64,000 nucleotides of DNA from Enterococcus_G camelliae (GTDB lineage: Bacteria; Bacillota; Bacilli; Lactobacillales; Enterococcaceae): positions 154,896-218,895 of the forward strand of contig NZ_JBHUMO010000044.1 in NCBI RefSeq assembly GCF_042685105.1. The letters run 5' to 3'. Under the pieces are notes generated by a model. That model was given only the letters and a program-made list of their open reading frames with translations. It was not told the DNA's origin and ran no database searches. The translations under genes and the position numbers were made by a program. Position 1 is the stretch's first letter; every line of letters begins with the position of its first letter. This document shows, in pieces, positions 32,412-41,616 of the stretch.

Positions 32412-34481
32412 CTATTTCCCCCAGTACTGGTCATTGTGTTCTTTTAAAAGTTGGAGTCCTTCTTGAATGGTCGCTACCTCAGCCAACTTTTCTGCATAGA
32501 TTGAGCCCGCAAGATGCATCATTTCCAACAATAAGTCAATATGCTTTTCCTTGTCATTCGAAGCCAATAAAATAACTAAATAGATGAGTTGTTCGTTCTC
32601 TTGGATGAGCCCATTGCGAACAATTCCCATGCTGATTCCTAAGTCAAATGCTCCTGCCTCTGCCACCGTATGCGGGAGTGCAATTTTATTTCGTAAAACG
32701 ATATATTCCGGAATCGTAGGCATTTCAGCTTGAATGGTTTGAATATAATTTGGAGATATAATCTGCGCTTTTTCTAATGGTCTCGCCAATTTAGCTAGTA
32801 CTTCGGGCCAAGTCGTCTCCTCTTCAAATAATTGAAGGGTTTCAGTATTCACTAAATCAATTAGATGGTTTTGTTTGGGTTCAAAAATAGGTGCCTTTTC
32901 GCTCTGAAGCAAGCCCATCAATTCATCATATAATCCAGCTTCATTTTCAAGAGTGGTATGTTTTTTGATTAGTGCCATAATTTCTTCGGGATTTACAGCA
33001 CTGTATCCTAGGTTCATTGTCTTTGATAAAAAATGTTTTCTTAGTTGTTTTTTTTCATCTTTGGATAGAAAACTATCTACTTCAAATACGGGTAAATCCG
33101 TTTTAAGTGGAACTGCCGAAAAAACATAGTCAACCTCATATGAATACTTGTAGAAATCTCTTTGGGAGACAACATCAACAAAATTAATTTCTGGAAATAA
33201 TTTTTGTAAGGTGCTTTTTAGCAACACAGCAATAGCTGTGCCATTTCGGCAAACAATTATCGCCTTTTTTTGCTCTTCACCATTCAGTTTGAATGAATGA
33301 TTTTGTAAAATATGACTTGATATGAATAGGGAGATATAAAATACTTCTGGTTCAGGAATCTCCTTTTGAAAATATGATTCTAGTGGACCCAGTGCTTTTT
33401 TCACCAAAAAATAGAAAGAGGACAAATCATTATTTATGGTATGTGGCAAATATTTTGATTGAAGATTTAAGTGGTACTTGATTCGATAATAAGCTGGTCG
33501 CATATGAATCATTAAATCATTTAACAGCTGCTCTCTATTTTCAATTTCAACACCTGCAATCCGCTCGAAATTATCCATCACTTGGATCAGTGACTCGTTA
33601 ATATCTTTTAGCACTTTATCGTTCAGAAGTTCTGCTTTTGAACTATTCGATGTCAAGATTAGTAACGTCAAATACACCCGTTCATTTTCATCTACTTCTG
33701 CTACATCTCCTATCGTGCGTTCAATCAAATGATACTCACGTGTATCCGCCAATTCCCGATCATTAATGCGAAAATCATATGCTACCTTTTTCCCTTTTTT
33801 GATTCTACAAATGATAAGCAGAATCAAATATGGGAGCATCTCCATGCGTTCATCCGTAAATTGAATATTCAGTTCATTTTCGACCGTTTCCAATCGTTCC
33901 TTCATCCCAAGTTGTTCGGCTAACTGAATATTGGCAAAGTGTGCAACTTGTTGTTCTCCTATTGGTAAATGAAATACAGCAGTCAGTGTTTCGACAAGGA
34001 GATTTCGTTTATCCCATTCAGAGCCATCAATGTAGTATCCTTTCCTTCGGGTATAAATCAGATCCAGTCCCATTGCTTCTAATGACTTACGTAGAACTGA
34101 CAAGTCTCGTAATACCGTATTGCGGCTGACCTGAAATTCATATAGGAAATGATTGACCGAAATAAAATCTTCTTTACTTAATAGCATCAATTGGATGAGT
34201 TGAACCCGTTCTTCACTAGAAAAAAGATAGTCCTCTTGGGTTGTTTCAAATGATTCTGCCTGATAAAATTGGAAAATTTCTTTCTCAATCAAAAAATGAC
34301 CTGTTTTCGTCCGTTTGATTACTTTGAGTTGAACTTCTTCCAAGGAATCATTCAGCTTATTTAAAGAATAGCTCAGCTGACCCGGAGTAATGGCTAGCTT
34401 TTTGCTTAATTCACTACTCGTTAGTTGTGGATTCTTCATCAGTTCTTGAAATATTTGTTGTGTTCTCTCTTCTAAATTCAT
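32412..34481 (-). CDS. PRD-containing transcriptional activator of the galactitol-type PTS operon
   Basis: A 689-aa multidomain regulator of the MtlR/LicR/ManR type: N-terminal HTH domains (HLLFSSEERVQLIQL, SRNTVLRDLSVLRKSLEAMGLDL) followed by two PTS-regulation domains (about residues 190-400), a IIB-like domain (AIIVCRNGTAIAVLL), and a C-terminal IIA-like domain with His in RNKIALPHTVAEAG. PTS components phosphorylate these sites to set activity. Unlike short BglG antiterminators it has DNA-binding helices. ATG at 34481 was chosen over 34487 because AGAGGG lies six bases upstream of it. Confidence 0.88.
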   Translation of the reverse strand: MNLEERTQQIFQELMKNPQLTSSELSKKLAITPGQLSYSLNKLNDSLEEVQLKVIKRTKTGHFLIEKEIFQFYQAESFETTQEDYLFSSEERVQLIQLMLLSKEDFISVNHFLYEFQVSRNTVLRDLSVLRKSLEAMGLDLIYTRRKGYYIDGSEWDKRNLLVETLTAVFHLPIGEQQVAHFANIQLAEQLGMKERLETVENELNIQFTDERMEMLPYLILLIICRIKKGKKVAYDFRINDRELADTREYHLIERTIGDVAEVDENERVYLTLLILTSNSSKAELLNDKVLKDINESLIQVMDNFERIAGVEIENREQLLNDLMIHMRPAYYRIKYHLNLQSKYLPHTINNDLSSFYFLVKKALGPLESYFQKEIPEPEVFYISLFISSHILQNHSFKLNGEEQKKAIIVCRNGTAIAVLLKSTLQKLFPEINFVDVVSQRDFYKYSYEVDYVFSAVPLKTDLPVFEVDSFLSKDEKKQLRKHFLSKTMNLGYSAVNPEEIMALIKKHTTLENEAGLYDELMGLLQSEKAPIFEPKQNHLIDLVNTETLQLFEEETTWPEVLAKLARPLEKAQIISPNYIQTIQAEMPTIPEYIVLRNKIALPHTVAEAGAFDLGISMGIVRNGLIQENEQLIYLVILLASNDKEKHIDLLLEMMHLAGSIYAEKLAEVATIQEGLQLLKEHNDQYWGK

Positions 34482-34512
34482 ATCCATCCCTCTTTATGAG
34501 TTCATTTTATAA

Positions 34513-34526
34513 TAAGAACGCTTACA
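34513..34526. promoter_or_regulatory. Probable cre site (CcpA) of the galactitol-type PTS operon
   Basis: On the minus strand TGTAAGCGTTCTTA matches the catabolite-responsive element consensus with its central CG, next to a TATAAA-like -10 region and about 32 bases upstream of the regulator start. It implies carbon catabolite repression of the operon. Confidence 0.75.
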
Positions 34527-34700
34527 TTTTAAAGCATCGTTAAGTCCAATTATTTTTGTTCATTTTTTCCTACATGGTGCTCATACTAAGAAATTCATTT
34601 CACATACTATATGATAACACAGCTACTTTTTCCTTTCTCTTTCGCAAAAACGTTCTGAGGAGAAAGACTGATTTCTTATGAGTGTAGCCATAATAAAAAG

Positions 34701-34746
34701 AATAAGAGATCATTCTTACCTAATTAAGTAAAAACGATCTCTTATT
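34701..34746 (-). terminator. Intrinsic terminator of the DHA2-type MFS transporter gene
   Basis: Stem AATAAGAGATC/GATCTCTTATT followed by TTCTTTTTATT on the minus strand, 25 bases after the stop of the transporter gene. Confidence 0.8.
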
Positions 34747-34770
34747 TCGTCAAAATTCTTTTAAATCATT

Positions 34771-36138
34771 CTATTTTTTTCTTATTAAAAAGTAATAACT
34801 ACTTGCAATCAAACTACTTAGCAAAAGTAGGGACAATGTTAAAACAGAAACAATTGATCCGGAGATTGTCCCTTGTACAATCGATGTGTTGGGGATTGTT
34901 TGAAAAAAACCTAGGATAGCAGCAACAATAGTGGTCGCAATTGCCCCTGAAAATTGTTGCAGCGTATTATAGATGGTATTGCCATCACTATACGCTTCTT
35001 TTGCTAGTTGGTTCATTCCCATAGTCATCATGTTACTATAACACAGGCCATTTCCAATCATGAACACCACATGTCCCAATACAAGAAGGGAAACTTGTGC
35101 CATTTGCATAAAAAGAGCAAGTGAAAGCCAACCAATACAGGCAATACTTAATCCAAGCAGAATTGGGTATTTCGGGCCTCTTCGATCAAATAGCTTGCCA
35201 GCAACAGGCGCCAACAATGCCCCTACCAAAGCACCAGGTAACATCATCAATCCAGCGATGAAGGATGTTTTTCCAAGAACGAATTGAACATAGTTTGGCA
35301 ATACAAAAGAAATTCCTAGCAATAGAAACTGACACACTAAAAACCCAAATAAAAAAATTCGAAAGCTTTTTTGTTTCATCACATCTAATCGCACTAGCGG
35401 ATGTTTCGTTGTCTTCACTCGGCAAAAAAACAATCCGAATCCTATCATGGCAAATGCCAAGCCTATCCATCCAATTGGTTGCGTAAGTTGATTCAAAAAG
35501 AGTAAGCTTCCTGTGAAAAAACAGCCGATGCCAATTAGTCCAGGGACATCTAACTTACTGGTTAATGCAACACTTATTTCAGGAATCCCACGTAATCCAA
35601 TGACAAGCGAACAAAGTAATACTGGTATTAAACACAAATAAATTGCATGCCAAGTAAAAACAGATGACAAAAATCCACCATACGTTGGACCAATCGCTGG
35701 AGCAATTGCCGTCGTTAGCGTTCCCACCCCAATCATTGTGCCTCGTTTTTCCAAAGGATAGTATGTAAGAATGATGTGAAACATTAACGGTAAGGCTATT
35801 CCTGTGCCAATTCCTTGCAATAAACGACCAAGCAAAAGTAACCCAAACGTCGAGGCAATCGCATTTAAGATCACCCCTATTAAAAAGAGCAGGTTGGCAC
35901 TCATAAATAATTTTCGAATTGAAAAACGTTTGATCAAGTCATTGGATAATGGGACCATTATAGAAATCATCAGGAGATAGATGGTTGTTACCCACTGGAC
36001 ATCTTTCGTCGAGATACCAAATTGTTGAATAAGATCCGGAAAGGTGACATTCATCGCCGTTTCGATCAATACACCTGAAAAGGTCAAGATGCCCGTTGCC
36101 AAAACGGCAAGTTGTTTATTAAGTTTTGCTTGTTTCAT
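34771..36138 (-). CDS. DHA2-family MFS drug/metabolite transporter
   Basis: A 455-aa MFS protein, probably 13-14 hydrophobic segments, with the conserved LIETAMNVTFPDLIQQFG at helix 1 (family TxLDxTVxNVALP), DLIKRFSIRKLFMSANLL as motif A and GIGTGIALPLMFHIIL as motif C region. Members (LmrB, EmrB types) export drugs or host compounds; a specific substrate cannot be told. It shows no neighbouring regulator gene. The ATG follows GGGGGAAAAG. A long terminator hairpin of the upstream OFA-type gene lies just before it. Confidence 0.86.
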   Translation of the reverse strand: MKQAKLNKQLAVLATGILTFSGVLIETAMNVTFPDLIQQFGISTKDVQWVTTIYLLMISIMVPLSNDLIKRFSIRKLFMSANLLFLIGVILNAIASTFGLLLLGRLLQGIGTGIALPLMFHIILTYYPLEKRGTMIGVGTLTTAIAPAIGPTYGGFLSSVFTWHAIYLCLIPVLLCSLVIGLRGIPEISVALTSKLDVPGLIGIGCFFTGSLLFLNQLTQPIGWIGLAFAMIGFGLFFCRVKTTKHPLVRLDVMKQKSFRIFLFGFLVCQFLLLGISFVLPNYVQFVLGKTSFIAGLMMLPGALVGALLAPVAGKLFDRRGPKYPILLGLSIACIGWLSLALFMQMAQVSLLVLGHVVFMIGNGLCYSNMMTMGMNQLAKEAYSDGNTIYNTLQQFSGAIATTIVAAILGFFQTIPNTSIVQGTISGSIVSVLTLSLLLLSSLIASSYYFLIRKK

Positions 36139-36160
36139 TCTTTTCCCCCATTCTGTCCAG

Positions 36161-36203
36161 AAAAAAAGAGACGATTTCTATCGAAATAGAAACCGCCTCT
36201 TTC
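36161..36203 (-). terminator. Intrinsic terminator of the OFA-family transporter gene
   Basis: A 17-bp stem AAAGAGGCGGTTTCTAT/ATAGAAATCGTCTCTTT closed by a TTCG loop, with TTTTTTT following on the minus strand, about 90 bases after the transporter stop. Confidence 0.88.
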
Positions 36204-36294
36204 ATCGATATGTTCTTTCACATACCCTCTGTACGATTAAACAAGGTTAGTTTACCGAGGAATATGGATGCTGTCAAACTTCATGAGAAAATCA

Positions 36295-37530
36295 TTAAAG
36301 GACTGTTCGTTCCTTCAGTGACGGGGCAAAGGTCTTACGTATAACCAACGACACACCTAGACCCACCACATTCAAACCAATAAAGATTAACAGTGATGGT
36401 CGATAACTTCCTGTTACTTCATGCAGATAAGAGAGCAGGACAGGGCCAGCAATACCAGCCATCGCCCAAGCCGTAAGGACGTATCCATGAATTGCTCCTA
36501 GTTCTTTCGTACCAAAAACATCCCCTAAATACGCCGGAATAACAGAGAAGCCTGCACCATAACAAGACAGCAATAAACAAAAGGCTAAAACGAAGAAATA
36601 CATATTGCCGAGAATAAAAATACTTGCAAACATCACTAGATTCACGACAAAGATGACTGTGAACGTATTCGGCCGACCGATATAATCTGAAAGTGTGGCC
36701 CAAATCAATCGACCAAAGCCATTAAATAACCCTAAAATTCCCACCATAAAGGCTGCGACAACTGCCGACATATTGGTCATCTCTTGCGCCATTGGAGATG
36801 CCGCAGATACTAAACCAATTCCACAAGTGATATTAATAAATAGCATCACCCATAAGTACATAAAAGAACGCGTCTTGACTGCTTCATTAGCTGAAAGTTG
36901 CTTTCCCCCAGTTAGGCTTGTGCCAACAGGTACTCGCTTCTGCGTTGAATGGGGGAGTGGCTCATCTGGCTTGCGAATAAATTGAGCAGCCACAATCATA
37001 ATAACAAAATAAACAATGCCTAAACTATAAAAAGTCGGAACTACGCCAATCGTCCCTATCAATTGTTGCGCAATCGGACCAGTCAACATTGCTGCAAATC
37101 CGAAGCCCATTATGGCTAAGCCCGTCGCCAATCCGCGTTTATCGGGAAACCATTTGATAATCGTCGATACCGGCGTCACGTAGCCTGCTCCCAGACCCAA
37201 TCCGCCAATAACGCCGTACCCTACGTACAACAACCAAAGTGCGTCCGTCTGAACGGCTAAACCTGTTAATACAGTCCCTAAACCATAACAAATACTAGAA
37301 ATCGTCCCTGTGATATGTGGTCCAAATTTTTCAACCAACCGTCCCATAAAGGCTGCCGACATCCCTAAGAAAAAAATTGCGAGACTAAAAGCCAATGAAA
37401 TGGAAGATTCTGACCAAGTGGTTGCTTGAGCGATAGGAACGGAAAAAACACTCCACGCGTATACAGAACCAATCATTAAGTGTAGCAAGACACCAGCAAA
37501 AGCAACGACATACCGATTTTTCTTCAACAT
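36295..37530 (-). CDS. OFA-family MFS transporter (oxalate/formate antiporter type)
   Basis: A 411-aa 12-segment MFS protein of the OFA family, recognised by the N-terminal GSVYAWSVFSVPIAQATTWSESSI and by KWFPDKRGLATGLAIMGFGFAA. Members carry monocarboxylates such as oxalate, formate or pyruvate; the substrate here is unknown. The ATG follows GGAGGGG. A 16-bp palindrome TCGTTTTTAAAAACGA (37543-37558) lies 13 bases upstream of the start, suggesting local repression, but no regulator gene is adjacent except the MerR gene 640 bases away. Confidence 0.87.
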   Translation of the reverse strand: MLKKNRYVVAFAGVLLHLMIGSVYAWSVFSVPIAQATTWSESSISLAFSLAIFFLGMSAAFMGRLVEKFGPHITGTISSICYGLGTVLTGLAVQTDALWLLYVGYGVIGGLGLGAGYVTPVSTIIKWFPDKRGLATGLAIMGFGFAAMLTGPIAQQLIGTIGVVPTFYSLGIVYFVIMIVAAQFIRKPDEPLPHSTQKRVPVGTSLTGGKQLSANEAVKTRSFMYLWVMLFINITCGIGLVSAASPMAQEMTNMSAVVAAFMVGILGLFNGFGRLIWATLSDYIGRPNTFTVIFVVNLVMFASIFILGNMYFFVLAFCLLLSCYGAGFSVIPAYLGDVFGTKELGAIHGYVLTAWAMAGIAGPVLLSYLHEVTGSYRPSLLIFIGLNVVGLGVSLVIRKTFAPSLKERTVL

Positions 37531-37542
37531 AACCCCTCCAAA

Positions 37543-37558
37543 TCGTTTTTAAAAACGA
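37543..37558. promoter_or_regulatory. 16-bp palindrome upstream of the OFA transporter gene
   Basis: TCGTTTTTAAAAACGA is perfectly symmetric and lies between a TATGAA-like -10 region and the SD. The rest of the gap to 37801 has no recognisable feature. Confidence 0.5.
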
Positions 37559-37801
37559 ACATTTTTTCATAAAAAGCGTGTACTGTTCGTTTATGAATTC
37601 ATAATAAAGAAAGTTTGTGCAAAAGAAAAGTGAAAGATAACAAATTTGTTCAAATAAAATCCGAACGTTCTTCTTTTCCTTCTTTTTCGGTTCCTTTTCT
37701 CACAATAAAGAGGATTTTTCAATTCAGCAACCATTTGCTAGTATCTATTTTCTCCATTACCGCTTCACAAAAATCCTTCTCAAATTCACAGTCTTTGGTT
37801 A

Positions 37802-38095
37802 TCAACTGATCCAGTAGACGAAACTAACGAGAATAAGTGAAAAAATCAAACGAATCAGAATGTGTCTGGGTGTTACTTTTTGGAACACAATCACACCATT
37901 TAAAATAGCCGCAAAGAATAATGTCTCTATTCCGAAATACAAAAACGGCAATTTTACTAAGGCTAGAAAAACCAAGACTACCCCCATTAAATTGCACAGT
38001 AACGTGCTTGGATAGTGTCGGATGGAAATCGCCTTAATTGCGGCTACTCCCATCGCACTCGCATACAAAAGTGACAGACCAATCAAGAAATGCAT
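37802..38095 (-). CDS. Small polytopic membrane protein
   Basis: A 97-aa very hydrophobic protein with about three or four membrane segments (LIGLSLLYASAMGVAAI, LCNLMGVVLVFLALVKL, FLYFGIETLFFAAILNGVIV and LIRLIFSLILVSFVYW). No family was recognised; the architecture resembles small DUF-type membrane proteins. The ATG at 38095 follows AAAAGGAGG. It is divergent from the MerR gene with 78 bases between the starts, so it may be under MerR control. Confidence 0.65.
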   Translation of the reverse strand: MHFLIGLSLLYASAMGVAAIKAISIRHYPSTLLCNLMGVVLVFLALVKLPFLYFGIETLFFAAILNGVIVFQKVTPRHILIRLIFSLILVSFVYWIS

Positions 38096-38173
38096 CCTCT
38101 AACCTCCTTTTTTGCTATACTGATAGTAAATCATACGTGGTACACCACCTGACAAGCATGGGAGGATTAGCTT

Positions 38174-38527
38174 TTGTACATTGGTGAATTTATCAAAGAA
38201 GTTGCTTCAACGAGGGAAACTGTTCGGTACTATATTGAAGAACAATTACTGATTCCTCAAAAAAAGGAAGGTAAATACGATTTTACCAGAGAAGATCTAG
38301 CTGATTTCATGGCAGTTAGAGAATTACGTGCGCTAGGTCTCCCCATTCGATTAATCAAAGAGATTAATCAAAATCGAAAAGCTTGTGGTACTAAGACACA
38401 ATGGCAAGCCAATTTACAAATCATTGAACAAGAACTCAACCGAGTACAAACAGAAATCAATACCTTAACTCAACAGCAAAACCAATTGCTAGATTTGCAA
38501 AACCAATTGAGAAAGAAACTTTCTTAA
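38174..38527 (+). CDS. MerR-family transcriptional regulator
   Basis: A 117-aa MerR regulator: the N-terminal winged helix YIGEFIKEVASTRETVRYYIEEQLLIPQKKEGKYDFTREDLADFMAVRELRALG, then a C-terminal coiled-coil dimerisation helix (LNRVQTEINTLTQQQNQLLDLQNQLRKKLS). There is no Cys-rich metal site. The start is TTG at 38174, 8 bases after GGAGG. It converges on the zinc-type oxidoreductase gene, overlapping by 4 bases, and is divergent from the small membrane protein gene. Confidence 0.85.
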   Translation: MYIGEFIKEVASTRETVRYYIEEQLLIPQKKEGKYDFTREDLADFMAVRELRALGLPIRLIKEINQNRKACGTKTQWQANLQIIEQELNRVQTEINTLTQQQNQLLDLQNQLRKKLS

Positions 38528-39540
38528 TGCGTAGTAGTCATCTCTTCCTCTGGTCGAATGACAATGACAACTTTTCCTTTCACATGACCTTTCTTCACTA
38601 AATTGATGGCCGCTTGCCCATTATCCATCGAAAATTGCTCTTCAATATGAATAGGATACTGATTTTGATCAATTAACTGAGCAATCTTTTGCAATTGATT
38701 GCCATTTGATTGGGTAAAGAAGGCATAAAAATGGCCTTCTTTTTTACGTGCAAGTCGTGTAAATCTCGAAGTGGCTACTTTTACGAACAATTGGGCTCCC
38801 TTACCAAGACCAATTTTTTGAGCAAAGTCTGCGGTTGGTAGCGAAACGATGGTTGCGACGCGTCCACCTTTTTTTAACACGGAAAAGGAATCAACTAAGG
38901 TTTGGCCGCCCCTCGTATCAAAAACTGCATCTACTGAAGAAAGGACTTCCTTGAAATCGGTTGTTTGATAGTCAATGATTTTTTCAGGATGATAGGCTGC
39001 TAAAAATGCTGCTCCTTGTGCACTAGCAGTGGTCACCACTTGGGCACCCATTGCGTGAGCTAACGCAATCGCGGCAGACCCCACACCTCCCGATCCACCA
39101 GTAATCAAAAGCGTTTGCTTTGGTTGAAGTTGTAGGCCTTCTTCCAGACCTTGCCAAGCAGTTAAAGCGGCCAAAGGGACAGATGCTGCTTCAATTAAGG
39201 AAATGGTTCGTGGCGCATGTGCAATATCGTTGGGGTGGACAGCAATATATTCACAAAAACTTCCTGTGTGAGGAGCACGACCAAATACTTTGTCCCCAAT
39301 TTGGTATCCTTGAACATTCACACCAACCTCCTTTACAATTCCTGAAAAATCATGACCTAATGTCAGAGGAAGCTTGTTGCCCAATACCCACTTTCCATCA
39401 CCTTGTTGAATTTTATAATCAACTGGATTGACACTTGCCGCAACAACTTCAATACATAGCTGCTCCGCTGTAATTGTTGGTTTCTCAACTTCTTGTATCT
39501 GCACATCTTCACCATAATGATTTATTTGTAATGCTCGCAT
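38524..39540 (-). CDS. NADP-dependent zinc-type alcohol dehydrogenase-like oxidoreductase (quinone oxidoreductase group)
   Basis: A 338-aa medium-chain reductase of the quinone-oxidoreductase/zinc-independent ADH group. It has the cofactor-binding motif ITGGSGGVGSAAIALAHAMGAQVV (about residues 149-171) and begins LGNKLPLTLGHDFSGIVKEVG, but lacks the four-Cys structural zinc site. It may reduce quinones or enones. The ATG at 39540 follows TAGGAG. Its promoter region has a 34-bp near-continuous palindrome, and it is convergent with a MerR gene that could be its regulator. Confidence 0.86.
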   Translation of the reverse strand: MRALQINHYGEDVQIQEVEKPTITAEQLCIEVVAASVNPVDYKIQQGDGKWVLGNKLPLTLGHDFSGIVKEVGVNVQGYQIGDKVFGRAPHTGSFCEYIAVHPNDIAHAPRTISLIEAASVPLAALTAWQGLEEGLQLQPKQTLLITGGSGGVGSAAIALAHAMGAQVVTTASAQGAAFLAAYHPEKIIDYQTTDFKEVLSSVDAVFDTRGGQTLVDSFSVLKKGGRVATIVSLPTADFAQKIGLGKGAQLFVKVATSRFTRLARKKEGHFYAFFTQSNGNQLQKIAQLIDQNQYPIHIEEQFSMDNGQAAINLVKKGHVKGKVVIVIRPEEEMTTTH

Positions 39541-39553
39541 TTTTTCTCCTACT

Positions 39554-39587
39554 TTCTTTTATAGTTGACCAGTCAACTATAAAAGAA
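39554..39587. promoter_or_regulatory. 34-bp palindromic operator upstream of the oxidoreductase gene
   Basis: Arms at 39554-39569 and 39572-39587 are perfect 16-base complements (core TATAGTTGAC and GTCAACTATA) with two bases between. It lies 14 bases upstream of the oxidoreductase start and 143 bases upstream of the divergent Gfo/Idh gene. It suits a homodimeric repressor of TetR, MarR or HxlR type. Confidence 0.65.
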
Positions 39588-39729
39588 GCGAAATCATTTT
39601 ACAAGAAAACAGAATTAAAAAATTTCGTGTATACTGATAATGAATGTATACTTATTGCCATTCCTAACTTTGACGAATAAAACCACCCACCTGATTCAAT
39701 AAAATACCTAAGAGAAAGTAGGTCAACAA

Positions 39730-40677
39730 ATGATTAAATGGGGAATTATCGGCGCTGGGAACATTGCCCATCGTTTTGCAACTAGTCTCGCATCCTTTGA
39801 AAACGCCCAATTAGTAGCAGTTGCTAATCGCACGATGGCCAAAGCCCAGTCCTTTCAAGAAAGACATCACGCACAGATGGCTTTTGATAATTATCAAGAA
39901 CTACTAGACCTGGAAGAAATTGATATGGTCTATATTGCCCTACCACACGCCTACCATGCCGAATGGATCAAAAAATCCATTCTTGCTGGCAAAGGCATCT
40001 TGTGCGAAAAACCAATCGTGATTCACGCTGATGAATTGATAGCCATTCAGCAATTATTAGCTAAGCAACCGGTATTCTTTATGGAAGCGATGAAAAATCG
40101 CTTTACGCCAGCTTATCAAAAAATGGCCCAACTAGTGAAGGGAGGTGCGATTGGTACGATCCAAGAGATTGAGACTTGTCTACGGCGAGACATGCCAAAA
40201 GAAGGAACAACGTACCATTATCTACCTGAACAAGGTGGTTGCTTACTTGACATGGGAATCTACAATATTGCCTTGCTGACTGATTTTGTTCACGGAACAC
40301 CTACAATTGATTCTTTAAACGCTACCTTTGCTGATAGCATTGAAATTTCGGTTGAAGCAACCCTAACTTGTAATCAAATCCCCTTAATCATCGAAAGTGG
40401 CTTTGACTTATTCAAACCGGCCCTCGCCACGATTAAAGGAACCAAAGGCATAATTACGATACCTGACTTTCACCGTCCGACGTCCTTTCACATTGATTAT
40501 CTGGATGGTCAGAGCCAATCGTACTCTCTTCCTTATATTCAGGATGATTTTCATGGAGAGGTTGCCCACGCAATGAATTGTTTTCGTCAAGGTCTTTACG
40601 AAAGTCCCCAGATGTCTTGGTCAGACTCCTTACGCTGTGCTCAATGGATTGACTGGTTGAAGGCTACTGGCAAATAA
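39730..40677 (+). CDS. Gfo/Idh/MocA-family oxidoreductase
   Basis: A 315-aa NAD(P)-dependent oxidoreductase: Rossmann motif IKWGIIGAGNIAHRFATSLAS (residues 2-22), then CEKPIV (about residue 95) with the family Lys-Pro, and the C-terminal alpha/beta domain with GCLLDMGIYNIALLTDF including the usual catalytic-region Asp and neighbouring Tyr. Members oxidise myo-inositol, glucose derivatives, or other sugars; the substrate is unknown. The SD AAAGTAGG precedes the ATG by 8 bases. It stands alone and ends in a strong terminator. Confidence 0.88.
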   Translation: MIKWGIIGAGNIAHRFATSLASFENAQLVAVANRTMAKAQSFQERHHAQMAFDNYQELLDLEEIDMVYIALPHAYHAEWIKKSILAGKGILCEKPIVIHADELIAIQQLLAKQPVFFMEAMKNRFTPAYQKMAQLVKGGAIGTIQEIETCLRRDMPKEGTTYHYLPEQGGCLLDMGIYNIALLTDFVHGTPTIDSLNATFADSIEISVEATLTCNQIPLIIESGFDLFKPALATIKGTKGIITIPDFHRPTSFHIDYLDGQSQSYSLPYIQDDFHGEVAHAMNCFRQGLYESPQMSWSDSLRCAQWIDWLKATGK

Positions 40678-40716
40678 ACATCCAGGACAACGAAATAACT
40701 TCGTTGTCCTGGATGT
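40678..40716. terminator. Bidirectional terminator between the Gfo/Idh and ROK kinase genes
   Basis: A perfect 17-bp stem (ACATCCAGGACAACGAA and its complement) with a 5-base loop, starting at the Gfo/Idh stop and reaching the stop of the convergent kinase gene. T-runs are short. Confidence 0.75.
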
Positions 40717-41603
40717 TATTGTCCATATATAGTTTGGTATTGTTTCACGGCGCCAATTAAGTTAGCATCATTGTGAAACAGACACGTGTCCAACTCTAAC
40801 GCTGGAATGGGGATTGGTAAACGTGTATAGAAAAGCGTCATGCGTTCTTGTAGTTTTTTGAAGAAGAAATCATTTTGACTAATTCCTCCGCCAATCAAGA
40901 CGCGTTGTGGGTCGTAACACATTTGAAAATTAAATAATTGTTGGGCAAACTGATCCAAATATTCTTCCAGCACGGCTACTAATTCGGCATCACCTGCTTC
41001 CATTTGAGCAAACAGTTTAATGCCGTCTAATTCTGTCTCGCGCACAGCATTTAATGCGTTCATTAAATTAGGGATTCCGACTTGCGGTCCTAGTAATGCT
41101 TTAGTGTGATACTGCCGAATATCTTTTGTTAGAACAATCGACAATTCACCAGCAAACAAATGCGTACCTTTGTATAACTGACCGTTAATAATGACCGATC
41201 CACCTAAACCCGTCCCCAGTACCAACACTAACCCATTATCAATGCCTTTCAGATTACCTTGCCACATCTCTGCCAAGGCGGCACAACGCGCATCGTTTTC
41301 GATTGAGACTGGGCAGCCGTAGCGTTGGGATAATAGTTTTTGCAAGTAGACACGATCATTGTATCGTAAGGAGCCACCTTGTCGTACATAACCTTTGTCG
41401 GTATCGATTGTTCCAGGAAGACTCATCGCGATACCCTCCCATCCAGTCGGCAATGTTTGACAAATTTCATCAATGGCTTCTAGAAAAGCTTGTTGCGTAG
41501 TTTGAGGTGTGGGTACTTTGCCATTATAAGACAGTTGTTTCGTCGCTGGATCATATAAGGCATATTTCATAAATGTTCCGCCAACATCAATGACACAAAG
41601 CAT
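40716..41603 (-). CDS. bglK: ROK-family sugar kinase, probable beta-glucoside kinase
   Basis: A 295-aa ROK kinase: ATP-binding phosphate-1 motif VIDVGGTFMKYALYD (residues 4-18), ENDARCAALAEMWQG (catalytic Asp), VLGTGLGGSVIINGQL and IGGGIS near the C-terminus. The Cys-rich zinc motif of many ROK proteins is absent, as in short enterococcal/listerial members. It lies 13 bases after the GH1 gene, like BglK, which phosphorylates cellobiose and other beta-glucosides so that 6-phospho-beta-glucosidase can split them. The ATG at 41603 follows GGAGGG; the longer frame to 41633 is unlikely. Confidence 0.82.
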   Translation of the reverse strand: MLCVIDVGGTFMKYALYDPATKQLSYNGKVPTPQTTQQAFLEAIDEICQTLPTGWEGIAMSLPGTIDTDKGYVRQGGSLRYNDRVYLQKLLSQRYGCPVSIENDARCAALAEMWQGNLKGIDNGLVLVLGTGLGGSVIINGQLYKGTHLFAGELSIVLTKDIRQYHTKALLGPQVGIPNLMNALNAVRETELDGIKLFAQMEAGDAELVAVLEEYLDQFAQQLFNFQMCYDPQRVLIGGGISQNDFFFKKLQERMTLFYTRLPIPIPALELDTCLFHNDANLIGAVKQYQTIYGQ

Positions 41604-41616
41604 ATTCCTTCCCTCC

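Noticed and set aside
32412..34481. Classification as a BglG-type RNA antiterminator
   Set aside because: It has N-terminal DNA-binding helices and IIB/IIA-like domains; no antiterminator target with overlapping terminator was seen upstream.
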